Below are positions 47,056 to 58,905 of a stretch of DNA of 64,000 bases, piece after piece. Position numbers and translations under genes: made by a program. This DNA comes from Paralvinella palmiformis (taxonomy: Eukaryota; Annelida; Polychaeta; Terebellida; Alvinellidae), in the NCBI GenBank assembly GCA_025642065.1, contig JAODUP010000132.1:550001-614000 (forward strand), read 5' to 3'. How positions within the stretch are numbered: the first letter of the stretch is position 1; each line of letters opens with the position of its first letter. The notes beneath the pieces are model-generated. The model ran no database searches. It was not told where the DNA came from and saw only the letters and a program-made list of their open reading frames with translations.

Positions 47056-50000
47056 ATGGAGCTGAATACGATGTGGGGTTTACTACTGTTGCTTTGTGTG
47101 TCTCCAATGCTAGGTGAGTTCTAATATTTACCTATTGTAACTTGTTTCTCTGAAAACAATGTTAGAGGATTAGGATGCATTTTGTTTTTGTGTCATGTCA
47201 TTTCTGTATCTGTAGACAGTACTTTTTTACAAACTACAATCTGATAGTTTGCAAATATTGTGATCTGCCGTTTTCAAAGCTCTCGGAGAAATGAACGATT
47301 CCAATGCTGTCTTAGAAAGTTTGTGAATTTTTACTGTCTGTCAAGGTTTTGTTTCAATCCAGTTTTGTCAGTTAGTTATTGGGGTTTTGAAAATTGTCAG
47401 TCACATTTAGGATAGGTTGGCATTTTAGTGACCTGAACTCACTTGTTAAATGACTGCTGAAAATACAATGCATGTGCTTTTTATAAGGCTGAAATGCATA
47501 TTATTTAATTACTTCCATTTCCACAGATAATCATTAACTGAAAACAGGCATTTAATCATTCTTGACATCTTGGCAGACTGTTGTTTTATTTGTTTTTTCA
47601 CTCGGCTCTGTATACTTTTATGGAGCCAGACATTCCCAAAGGTATGCTACCTAATGGAATGAAGCCAGGTAGCTGGTATTCTTTGGTTCATTATTTTAAT
47701 TCTGACACATATTTCTGACTGGTGATGTCTTTGATGCACAATCAAGTAATAGTAATAACTCATTGGTCTGTCCTGTGTAGTAAGCATTTGGTGAGTTAAG
47801 AGCAAGTGGAACTCATCCAACGTTATACCAGTTTAAGTGAAATCATGCCTCAGTGAAGACTTGGCAAAAGTCGAGTATTTAATTTTGTTTAGGTGATTAG
47901 TATTCAGTATTTTGCAACTGAAATGCTTACATTTTATTCTAAGATTAATGAAAATTAGGCGTAGTGATGTCATGTTTCGATGTAAAAAAGAAAGAGCTTG
48001 ATAGTTCGGAGACAAAGTATCTGGTATTTTCTAGGATATGAATTGGTGTCTGATCATTCAGTATGAAACATTACATTAACTGTGAGTGTGATATGAAGAT
48101 AGTCCCGAAGATGGGTATAACTAGGGACAATTCTACATAGAAATACACTTTTAGTTTTATAGGTTTTGTATAGAATGGCCACGTTTTGATATGTCATTGA
48201 ACTACAAGGTTATATGGTAAAACCTAATACTACACAATGTTGTGTTTGTAAGCTTTGATATACGTTGTTGATGATGTGTGGATGTGACAGTAGTAATACT
48301 GACAATATGCTGGTACCAGTCATCAGAGGTGGGATCATGTGATCCTACAAAGAACTGGCAGTAAGACAGTCAGGAGACCGTATTATAATAATAATATATA
48401 ATAATGTAAAATTTATAATGTGCCCGTACTAGCAGGTTAAAAAATTTCAAACGACAGCGCATCTCTAACATCAGCTGGCAACCTATACCTTAAAGTGGGG
48501 TCTGAGATATTAAATAATATCTGACTGGTTGACCTGAAATTCTCAGCCCTCCAGTAATACTGTTACAATGGCTAGCCAGGATCAGGAGTGGGCACATGAG
48601 TATAATGGTGTGGACGAGGAGATCATGTTTGATGATAGTAAGTTGAGGGAGAAATATGTGATTGGTCTACAATGAGAGCATTCATACATAGATATTGATT
48701 GACTGAACGCTTCGATATTACATTTTTGTGACTACCCCCCCCCCCTTGATCGTGATAGAACTGATCTATGTAGATGCTTCAAGGTTTCTGGCTGCCAAAC
48801 ATTCTTCCATGTTTGGTCTAATTCAACGTACACCAGCCACACTGACTCACACCTCTTAACATGTGACAACATGTGTTGTTGGTGGCTAACCATATAAAAT
48901 AGCTATGATTGCTTACTGGATTCATTTGTGACAATTATGTACCCACTGTGGATGTAAACCATTCTAGCAGTAACCCCTATTTTTCAGTTCTGCTCCCATG
49001 TGAGTAGTTGGAGAGAATGTATTTTAAGTTATTCATTACATGTGATCACATTGGAAGTAAATCTTCGAAATATTTGTGTATGTTATCCCTGCTTCATTTT
49101 CATGTATTATGCAATGGACGAATCAAGTTAAACAAACAAATACAATCACTACATAATTAATTGCTATTGGTATCAAGGAATGACATAATGGCATAGGCAA
49201 CAAAAACTTTCCTTAGATAGGGTATTGCTATGCCCAGTATAGTATCTGATAATTTGGGCTTCCCAGTGATTTTATGAAAGCCTTAAAATTATATTTCATG
49301 TGATTATACGGCCCATTTAGCCTACCATGTGGACAAAAGTGGCTGTAAAACATCAATCATCATCATCATCTTCATGTGATTATATTTCACTGTGCTCATG
49401 ATTTTATGTGAACATAAAATAAAGTTGTTGTATGTGTTTGTTCAAAATATTTAAGCATTCAATAGAAGGGATCGTGTGCATTATATTTGGTCAAATAAGC
49501 AAGTTACCACAGTGAACCATTACAATTTTTATCAGATACGATCTTGAAAGTTTGTCAGTGTTGAAGTGGGATGAAAGTAAATTTCATGTAAACACATAGC
49601 AACTGTTGGGATTTTTCTTTTGGATTTATTTGTTATATTATGCAACTAAAGGGACTGTCTTATAAGGGAAATGGCAAGGTTAAAATCTGACAAAATCGTA
49701 GATAGGTTGAGATGATAATTGATGTTTTGCAGCCACTTTTGTGCACATGATTGGAGGTTGTGAAGAGAAGACAAGGGTGAAACACCCTTCAGATATGCTC
49801 ATGCTGAGATTCAAACTCAGGTGGTTGTGATCTGTGATCCAACACACTATCAGTTAGACCATGGAAGTGCCCTAGATAGGTTGAGAATAGGTCATCACAT
49901 TGTGGTAATTTTTATCTTTTGCTCAGCCTCAGCTGGTCATCAGCTACATTCTTAATGTTTAGCTTGTTTCAATAATGTTATGCAATGATCATTTTTGAAA

Positions 50001-53000
50001 TTGCAGATATTGGCTAACACTCGTAACAGAACCTACCCTAGACTTATTTAATTAACAGAGAAATATATTATGTTTATCATTGGCCTGCATTCAATTAATG
50101 TGGTTGATCGTAATATTGTCTTTTAATTTGATATTTTAAAATTACTTTTTGAAAGAATATGTGAAATGTTAACAATGGATAATTATTCCTTATTTTCTTT
50201 TAAAAATTTGTATCCTTATATATGATATCTACTGAGAATCAGACAGTTAAAATATCAAAGTTTCCTTGGATGTGTTGATTTGTTTTTAAGAGAAATATGT
50301 GAAAACATGATAGAAAAAGATCACAACACCAAACAAAGCACTTTCAATACCAAAACCTTTAATTAATAAGAAAAGTTATATTTAACATTGTATACCTTCT
50401 GAGTGAACCTCCACTACAGGCTTCCAATTGATAGCAAGTCTTTTCTGAAGAATGTGTTAGATTGGTTTAAGTTTGGCCAGAGTTAGATCACATATTTAAT
50501 ATTAGCTGTGAATATTATCATTTTGTCGTGAGTTTCCCCCAAATATTTGTTTAATCTGATCATAACTCTGCCTGATGGTTGAAGAAATTAATTAAAATCA
50601 TTTTTAGCAAATTTCTTGAACAGATGCTGTAAAATTCCTAATATTCACCTCTCTTAATCTCATGATTATTTTAGGAGAATGACCCACCCACAGATGCAGA
50701 TGAAGTTTTTTCTTGTCATTTTAACATTAGCCAGAAATATCATGAAATTGCACAGAAACAGACAAATATATTGCACTTTTTAGTTGTGTTCTAGTGGGAT
50801 GTTTTCCAAGGGATTTGCTTTGGAGCCATTACGTGGCTAAGCAAAACACCAACTTACCCCAGCTTTGAACAGGTGTTGGAGGCCTGTCTGACATAAGACA
50901 TAATATGTGTATTTATTTGTCAACAGCTGCTGTCTACAGTATAAGCTCTGTCATTATTTGTGGTGCACCATGTGTATGATGTATGTATCATCAAGCTATG
51001 AACCTTTTAACAGTGGGCTAAGCGTTATTATTAGCATTATACAATCCTATATATGGTGGTCCACTCTGGCGCAATGTAATCTTGTCTTGTCTTATACAAC
51101 GCTTCCCTATTTGAATTTGGCCAGTCACTTTGTTGCTAGCCATCCTAAGCAGAACATACTGCTCCAAGTTGGTTAGTCTGTGTACTTTGTGTTTGTTTGA
51201 AGTATGTTCTCAGCAGCTGAAAGTGTGTCTTCAGGTCTCATCAGTTGGGTTAATCAAAGGCAGTGTTCTTCCCTGTAACGTAATGGCCCTAAGAAATAGA
51301 CTTCTTCCAAAACATCCTCCCCCATCTGTTGTCAACCAAGATATTAAGGTTTAGAAGACCACTAATTGACATATTAGTCAAATTCGGTTGAAAAATGGCT
51401 TCTCCGATTGTGCTAATACAATTTTTGTTCTAACTTCACCTTCATTTCATATTTTCAGGACTAATACAAATATGCTTACACACATATTGTAAATGTTGTC
51501 AAAATATGAACACGATCAACCACATATTAAAGAATCCAGTTCAAAGTGCTGGCTGGTCAACTATATTTCGTTTTTGGGTGCTGCCATTTTAAGCCTGACC
51601 AGACCAGATGCTCCTAAAATTTGACATCACTTAATACAACCTGTTTGTGTTACCCGGTTTATAACAACAATATAAACATCAGTCAGTCAAACAGGCCTTT
51701 TCGGAACAGAGCTTATTTTCAAATATTGCAGTATAGTCAGCTGAACAGCCTTTTAAGTTACTGAAATGGCTAAATAAAACGATCTAATGAAATTCTGTAT
51801 GAAGATTGTTTTATAATCATACTGTTGTAACACGAAGCACCTGTCGAATCGACTAGTGCTAGGTTGATCATGGTCGGTGGGGCAGGTAACATCACAAGGA
51901 TGGGTAAGCCATAGCATCTGTGACCTGACTTGATTGGGATTGAGATAACTACATGAACCTTGCGCCATACAATCTGGCATTTGAGGAAGCCATAATGACT
52001 CCCCTTCAGTAATTAGGATTATTTCTTTATATCTACAATATCAGATATACTTTGTGGTTATCATTGGGGGGATTTGGGGGTTATTTTTATTAGGATTACA
52101 CATATAAATATTTCATCTTCGTCTGATCAAGATTGATGCTTGATGGTTTACGGCCATGCTGAGATTCAAACTCGGGTGGTAGTGATCTGTGGTCCCACGT
52201 GCTACCAACTAGACCATAGAGGCGCCCTATCAGACCAAGATGAAATACTTAAAGAAACAGTTCACCCTCAGATGAATACTTTTTGAATAGATGAATAGAT
52301 TGTGTGTGTTTTAGCTGTGTATAATAAGGCACAGGCACAGAGAATCTCGAACCGTGAATTCAAACTCTGGACGTTTCTTCAGGGGACTGAATCCAGAGTG
52401 GCGACTTTTCTTGCTGAGACATGTTGAATGTCTCATAAATACAAACACACAATCAAATGTCAAACTTTGATATTTGTGGAAGAAAATTATCCAGCTTGGC
52501 CTGCTGATTGTCATGGCTTGAATAGTCATATATCTCTAATTATAGAATTATTTTGTTCATGCATCAAATATCTATGTGTGCCACTTTTACTTTAGACTGG
52601 CTTTAGATTGCTTCTCTACCTGATGCAGACTTAATTAGATAATAAGTTTAGTTCCTGTAAGAATAACAGAGTTGTTATTGTCTCTGTACATATTTCTATA
52701 TGAAGTAGTCAGGGTTTAGACACACACATATGTTGGTTGGTGCATGTTTGGTGTGTAGTTTTCTTACCATTTCACTCTTGTATTTCTACTTCACAGACAT
52801 ACCGAATGAGATTTATCAGTGTCTGACTTCAGAATGTCTATTAGACAGATGTAAATACATTGAAAAAATCATGTTTTATTATAGGAAAAAATAGCTTATG
52901 TTTTCAGATGAAACGTGCACCTAGACAGATCTGAGTCACGTCCTCAATTGTTGAAGTAAACATGTTAGTGTTATAAACTTGTGAATCTGTGTGTGTATGT

Positions 53001-55983
53001 TTGTGTGTGTGTGTGCGCACATGCATAAGTACATGCACACACATACTCTTTGTATGGAAAAAACTCCATGATCCAAAATGGCAGTTTTTACCATTACCTT
53101 TTACATGACAGGAAGACTACCTTATAAAAAAACTAAATATTCTAATGTTATTTATACTATGCTTTGGGTAATGTGACAAATGGTTGGTATTTAAGTTAAT
53201 TATATTTTGGTGGTTATTTTAAATAGTCATTACCTTATAAACTGGTCCAAATGATCAACCAGTCAAATTGAAAGATTGTATACAATGGGATGCCATTTTC
53301 CACAATTTCTATAGTGTAATTTTTATTCTTGTAGTTTTGAAGAAGAAGAATATTTGCAAATATGGCTAATACCATGTTATTAATCCATTTGCAAAGCTGA
53401 ACCAATTTTAATTGTTGTATGATTAATGGTTGTATTTGTTTTTTTCACTACTCCTAGTAACAGGTCAAGTCAAAACTGGGTCTGATGATTTGGTCAAGAT
53501 GCACAAGAGTACTGGGAATAATGGCACTTCAGAACATCCAGTTAATCCAAGTGTAGACCCCACCACATTGTCTGCTGATAATACAACAACATCTAATAAT
53601 AATACTTCTCATCCCATTGCTACTATTCATGATGGCGCTGTTGAAACCACATTAAGTGCAAACGGCACCACTACACTTGATAACACCACAGCAATAGGAA
53701 ATATCACTACACCTAATAACAACACCTCAGGAGTAATCCTCACTACACCTAATAACAACACCTCAGGAGGAATCCTTACTACACCTGATAACAACACCTC
53801 AGGAGGAGAGTTCACTACACCTGATAACACCACCTCAGAGGGAACCCTCACTACCCATGATAACAACACCATAGTAGGTGAAACCACTGGCATGCCTGTA
53901 TTACATACTGATATTAGCACACCCTTGCCAGTGGCAACCACAAGAACACCTGCGTCACACATTAAAAGCAGTACGCCCGGTATGGATATGAGCACTGACG
54001 AGAAGGGTGCACAAATCACCACTCCAGTATCTACAGGTATCACTGATGTTGACAACACAACAAAAACGTCATTGGTTCACATCCAAACTAATGAAAGACC
54101 AAATGAACCTGTACACAGTAAGAGTGGCAAGTCATTAGCGCTTGGCATCACCATTCCTCTTCTCATTGTGATTATTGTCATTGGTGTGATATGGATCCGC
54201 AGGTAACTATAATATTTATGTACCCTAGAATACAACGAAAGAAAAAGTGTATATTCTATATTCCTAATCTGCTTTTAAACGTAATTACTTCAGATAAGAA
54301 ATCTGCATTTTGGGTGTTTTCAATGCCACATTTGAAGCTTTACTTTATTCCTAACCTGGGGAAAACCCAGTGTGAACTAGATATAGTTTATGTGGCCAAT
54401 TATAATTATTAACAAATCACAATTTTACTAAGAGTATACATGGTCTTTTCTCTTTCACCAAAGTGTACAAATTAAAATGTTGCCTTTTTTAACCACAAAT
54501 CCATTGTGTTTAGAGACCAAACAGTACATGCTTAAATTGGAATTTATATTTCTGAGATATTTAAAGCATATAAATATGCATATCAGACATTTTAGCAATT
54601 AGTACCATGTTTTCAAATTATATTAGGATACTTACCGTAGGTCCCGGCCATTAAGCTGAGACTTTGTGTCACCATTTTGACCCTTATTTTGGGGGGTTGG
54701 CTTAAAGTTTTCAGGGTGTTAGCAGCCGTCTAGACTCTAGATCTAATCTAGATCATTAATCATCATTTTGAAAATAGAAGTGAAACAAGTTGATGATAAT
54801 TATACATGGCTTTATAATGAAAATCAATATTTATATGTAGAATTATCAGATTTTTGTAATTATGGATAAATGTTTTTGGACTCAGTAGCGCATTTCAGAT
54901 TTTCAATTCGAAGGCAGCATCGGTAACAAGACAACCCAAGACATTCCGTACCCAAGAGCGTCGTATCTCATTTGTTCGGCGGCATAGACATTAGCCTTAG
55001 GGTGCCCCCATATATATATATTGTCTGGGCATAGTTATACTAATAACAGGATAATTACTGATTAATTAAATTATTTTCAATAGAGAGTTAGTTACTAACT
55101 GACCGCATATACCGGTAATTTACATTGTCTTGGCTATTGCCGCATTAGTGACCAAAACGTACCATCAAAGGCTCAGTTGTAATTGACAATATGTCTAATT
55201 AATTCTAAGTCATTGACTTCATATGCGGTTCATTGAATGTTTAATCACACCATTAATTTAAGTTTGAGGTCCTACCTATGCGCTAACAGTTTGTGTAAAC
55301 GGTCATTATAATTTTCCTTGATTTATTGACAGTATACAAAACACATTGGAACGAATTATGAAAACAAAACTATTTCCTGCGTTCAGAACCTCACCTGGAA
55401 ATACTACAGGGAAAGATTTTTAGGTTGGCTTAATGGACGGTACTACCATAAATCGGTACTACCATTAATGGTCGGGACCTACAGTATTTCCTTTTTTCAT
55501 ACATGTATATATAATTTGACACCATCTCTTGCTGCTTACAGTTGTGGCAGTTTAGAAAATTAGATTTTAAAATTTGGTGAGGCACAAGTTAACTTTTGTA
55601 TTTCTAAAAATGTACAGCAGCTGTTAACCCCCTCCTACAACATTAAGTTGCTATCTCATAGTAATGTTAACAATTTTGAATGGTTCTTAAGTCATTCACT
55701 ATTTGTTATTGTGATAAACATCCTTGTGATGAATAAATTAAATTTTATATTGTAGCCATTTTACCTAAAGGGTTTGTTTGAGAGTAATATTATTTCCTTG
55801 TTGAGTTGCTGAATAAACGATTTAACATAATTCCTAGCTATAATGATTATAAACTGTTTGATGACCACTTTTTGCAGGAAACTTAGAAAGGTACCAAAAT
55901 CTGGAACAGGCTATTTAACACTTGAAGAAGAGGCACACTCATTTGGCAGTCTTCAGAGTCCAACCTACGACATAGATCTGTGA
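47056..55983 (+). CDS. Mucin-like type I membrane protein, family unknown
   Basis: Exons 47056-47113, 53458-54202 and 55878-55983 join with GT-AG introns at phases 1 and 2 to give 302 residues. Residues 1-22 are a signal peptide (WGLLLLLCVSPMLVTG). Residues 23-240 are rich in Thr, Ser, Asn and Pro with many N-x-T/S sequons. They include five 12-residue tandem repeats (103-162) of the type TTPNNNTSGGIL, so heavy O- and N-glycosylation is expected. A transmembrane helix (LALGITIPLLIVIIVIGVIW, about 245-265) is followed by a basic stop (RRKLRKVPK) and a 36-residue tail ending PTYDIDL with Tyr and acidic residues. The layout is that of small membrane mucins or sialomucins. I recognise no ortholog, and function is unknown. 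A poly(A) signal is at 56080. Confidence 0.85.
48385..48545 (-). mobile_element. L2-type LINE 3' fragment
   Basis: Homologous to the 3' end of the LINE at 38205. Shared blocks include GTGCCCGTACTAGCAGG-like, TTTCAAACGACAGCGCATCT and AGCTGGCAACCTATACCTTA, followed by the frame remnants of NRLPANIRN. The end carries AATAATAAT. Confidence 0.65.
48568..48675 (+). other. Small open frame, possible cassette exon
   Basis: An ATG opens MASQDQEWAHEYNGVDEEIM and an acidic stretch, ending in TGA after 35 codons. An internal GTAAGT (about 48638) could be a donor. The composition is unlike chance AT-rich frames, but there is no homology and it may be transposon sequence. Confidence 0.2.
49309..49370 (+). 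mobile_element. SINE family A, 3' end only
   Basis: CGGCCCATTTAGCCTACCAT followed by AAAAGTGGCTGTAAAACATC and (ATC)n. Only the tail of the family is present. Confidence 0.6.
49721..49872 (-). mobile_element. SINE family A, near-complete inverted copy
   Basis: GATGTTTTGCAGCCACTTTT, GAAACACCCTTCAGATATGC, GAGATTCAAACTCAGGTGG (B-box) and CAGTTAGACCATGGAAGTGC (A-box) in inverted order. Confidence 0.75.
49880..52130. other. Intron 1 interior
   Basis: No exon or element recognised. Open frames at 50907-51354 lack family resemblance. Confidence 0.35.
52135..52229 (-). mobile_element. SINE family A with internal deletion
   Basis: GATGGTTTACGGCCATGCTG joins the 3' tail directly to the B-box side (GAGATTCAAACTCGGGTGGT), then CAACTAGACCATAGAGGCGC. 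About 60 bases of the middle are missing compared with 49721. Confidence 0.7.
53706..53885 (+). repeat. 36-bp coding tandem repeat in the mucin exon
   Basis: Five units of 36 bases (12 codons). Units 1-4 begin ACTACACCT-A/G-ATAAC and unit 5 is diverged (ACTACCCATGATAAC). The nucleotide units are very similar (units 1-3 differ at a few bases), so copy number may vary between individuals. Confidence 0.9.
54635..55484 (+). mobile_element. TIR element family G, complete, in mucin intron 2
   Basis: The left end CCGTAGGTCCCGGCCATTAA (after TA at 54633) is mirrored by TTAATGGTCGGGACCTACAG (ending 55484, then TA). 850 bases with no transposase frame. The right half matches 8070-8520 in inverted orientation. 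TA target duplication suggests the Tc1/mariner superfamily. Confidence 0.75.
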
Positions 55984-56079
55984 TGTTTGTTTGAGAGAAC
56001 TTGCAGGATTTCACTTGTTACCAAGTCATCTGTGCATAATATATCAGTTAGCATGTTTACTGCTGTGCTACAGTCTGGA

Positions 56080-56085
56080 AATAAA
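56080..56085 (+). terminator. Candidate poly(A) signal of the mucin-like gene
   Basis: AATAAA 97 bases after the stop codon at 55981-55983. Confidence 0.5.
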
Positions 56086-56099
56086 AGATCTTGTTGACA

Positions 56100-57210
56100 G
56101 CAATTAACTGTAGGAAATCTGAGCAAAAGTGATTGTCTTATTGTTCTGTTTTGTGTTTGTTTTCTAGACAGATTATTATATTGTATAGTGTCTTAATATT
56201 AATGTGTTGGTTCTCTGCTGAATATAACTTGTTTACTGTCAAGTGCCTTTGCTTTTATGATCACTTGAACATCACTCACTTTCGGACACTGGTTATGAGC
56301 CATATTTTCTGGACTACAATAGACACCTCTATTGGCCTGCTGTATGGCTGTGTATGGTGTAAGATGTCTCCAAAATGAAGAGATGACATTTTGTGCTGGT
56401 GTGTCATTAAACCATATTTATTCAGTATCTGTAAGTAGCACCTCGAGAGATTTTTCACACATAAATAACTCATTGTCATTCCTTCATACAATGACGCACA
56501 AAACTGAAAACAATAATCAGCGCAATGGCTACTGTCCTGTGGCACGTAACTCAGTCAAACCATTATAATGATAACTGTGCAGTGTTAATCACCTGTTTAC
56601 TAAACTTCTGATTAATTTCTTGATGAACTACTCTGTTGGTCTCATCATGCTCTCTATTGATGTACAAGCTAAAATGAGTTATCTGAGTTGGTCAAATGGT
56701 GGCTATATAATTTACATTCAGAAGTTTAGCAATGATTTGCAAGCATCAGTGATTATATCAGTTATGATTACAGATGTTGTTAGATTATGTTAAACATATT
56801 TTAAATTTATGCGGAACATAAATAGTGATTAGTTGTAGCACTCAGCATCAGAGTGTTAAAAAACGTTTGTGATGGGAACTGTAAGGTCAGCATCTAAATT
56901 ACTGTTATGTACGGTAACTGCAGGTCATTCAAGAGTTCATAGTTCCAGTCTCACTTCCCTTCTTGTTGATAGAAATTTGTATCTCCCCGTCCAGAAAATA
57001 TGGTATGTAAATTTTAGATATAAGTGAATTGTGATGGAGATTATTTTGTGGTAATGCTGCTGAAAGCATGTGTGGTGATGGTTGCTTGAAGTCGGGGATA
57101 GAGTTTAAGAAAAGATTTTAGAATGACTATGAATATGTGAATATCCGGCTTTGATGTGCTTCGTTACTGAGTAGGATTTTTCCCAATTTCCGTGCTAAAC
57201 CGATATTCCA
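56100..57210. other. Intergenic, nothing recognised
   Basis: AT-rich without a convincing gene. Open frames at 56133-56568 have no family resemblance. Confidence 0.35.
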
Positions 57211-57215
57211 TTGTA

Positions 57216-57483
57216 CAAGGTTCGCACAGGTCCTTGAAAACCTGGATTCCAGGCCTGGAAAGTCCTGGAATTTTTGTAGAGGTCCTTGAAAGTCCTGGAA
57301 TTTGGACATATAGATCTATATTTCTAATCATAAGTGTACAGGAATTCAGTCGTTACACTTCCGAAATATAGGTATATTTGCACGTTAAAAGTTCATGAAT
57401 TCATTGAAAAGGTCCTTGAATTTGACATTAGAAGGTCCTGGAAAGTCCTGGAATCTGAGATGTCAAAATGTGTATGAACCCTG
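57216..57483. mobile_element. Short TIR element (~268 bp)
   Basis: Starts CAAGGTTCGCACAGGTCCTT and ends AATGTGTATGAACCCTG, so CARGGTTC-type inverted ends. TTGTA stands directly outside both ends (57211-57215 and 57484-57488). The interior is built of repeated GGTCCTTGAAAGTCCTGGAA units in both orientations. Class uncertain (possibly hAT-like ends, but the duplication seen is 5 bp). Confidence 0.55.
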
Positions 57484-57489
57484 TTGTAC

Positions 57490-58500
57490 TAATTGCAAAA
57501 CTGAGCTTTTATTATTTCTACATTATCATTGGCAGCCATATATCTATACACTTGTTGTTGTCAAGGTATGAGTGTGTTGGTTTTTTAAAATCTTTATTGA
57601 AACTACTGCTGTAGATTATTTTTTATATAATTGATTACAATTATTGTTATTACACTATGCTGATGGCATTCCAGCATCTGTGATATTCAGCATGTCTATT
57701 TACCACAAAATTGAGTCACTTTGGGTAAAGATGTATGCAGTGCAACTGGTCATTCTACTAAGGAGCGTGTACGTATCTTGTAGTTTCCAATAGATTTGCA
57801 TAGATATAAGGGAAATGTATTTCCTTCTTCAGTGCTGATGACATGTTTCAGTGTAGAAATACTGACACATTATGCAGTCCATTTCTCTTCAAAGTGGAAT
57901 AAAGAATATGGCCGTTTTCCTGGTAAAAACGAACCTCATCAACTGCATTTAATTAAAAAATTTCAGTGTGGTTATAAATTGACTTAAGATTGTTAACAAA
58001 TTTATTGGACATTCACCCAAGTTCTCACACTCATACCTTGGTTTTTTTTCTAAACTTTATCGGACATGACAAATGTTGTAATATTTTGAAATATCTTACT
58101 CTCTCCATTAATGTTTTCTAACACTGTGTTATAAATTGTGATTTGGCTTTGTTGCTGATTATGTCTCTGTCACTGGTGTGAAAACAGTAGAGAAGATCAT
58201 TCTGGCTGCTGCTGTTGTCAGTATTAAGTAATTCTTTGCTCACATATCATGCTGGTTGGCCTCTGTTAGCTGTTTAACATTCCATGTTAGTTGTAAATTT
58301 ACACTTTATTCAAATAACTATGTTCTTGCGGTATTTGTTATGACATTCTCAGGGAATGAAGAAAGAAACTTCGTCGCAATTCCTTGAATTATGTACATTA
58401 ATTCCCTGTTTGTGGTCAAGATAGATGTTTAGTTGAAAAATTAGGATGATTTAAAAAATTGTTTATTAAAGGAGCTTGCACAGTACTTTGTAATTGTGTA
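57490..58500. other. Intergenic, nothing recognised
   Basis: AT-rich and non-coding. Confidence 0.35.
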
Positions 58501-58504
58501 GGGG

Positions 58505-58558
58505 GATATATATATATATATATATATATATAAGAGAGAGAGAGAGAGAGAGAGAGAG
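58505..58558 (+). repeat. (TA)n-(GA)n compound microsatellite
   Basis: TA run then GA run, each about 26 bases. Confidence 0.95.
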
Positions 58559-58644
58559 CTACATTTACAGTTGAACAAACCTTCATGTATCAAATTACCA
58601 TCGAACTATCAGAATGGCATCTGGGCTCTGAATTTATTTGCTTA

Positions 58645-58874
58645 ATCGTTTATACTCGCATATAAGTCGATCCCAGCAGACAAGTCTATGTCAATTTTTG
58701 ACCCTGTAATTCTTTCCTCAGGCATATGCTCACTGTATAAGTCGAGGTCAGATATAGGCTTAAAATCCCTCAAAATCCGAATCATTGTCGTCATTCACGA
58801 AAAAGTTGACCCAGTTATTCAAACTCATGGTGTCAGCAAGTGCATAGTGAATATCAATTTCTTCACCGGCAGTG

Positions 58875-58905
<31 letters not shown>

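Larger units (their letters stand above)
47114..53457 (+). other. Intron 1 of the mucin-like gene, SINE-rich
   Basis: A 6.3-kb intron separates the signal-peptide exon from the mucin exon. It contains a LINE fragment (48385-48545), three SINE A pieces (49309, 49721, 52135), a C10 run (48736) and a small open frame at 48568. No other exon is evident. Confidence 0.6.

Noticed and set aside
53627..54058. 143-codon minus-strand frame over the mucin exon
   Set aside because: It is the mirror of the Thr-rich repeats (read as Val/Leu/Ser-rich) and has no independent support.
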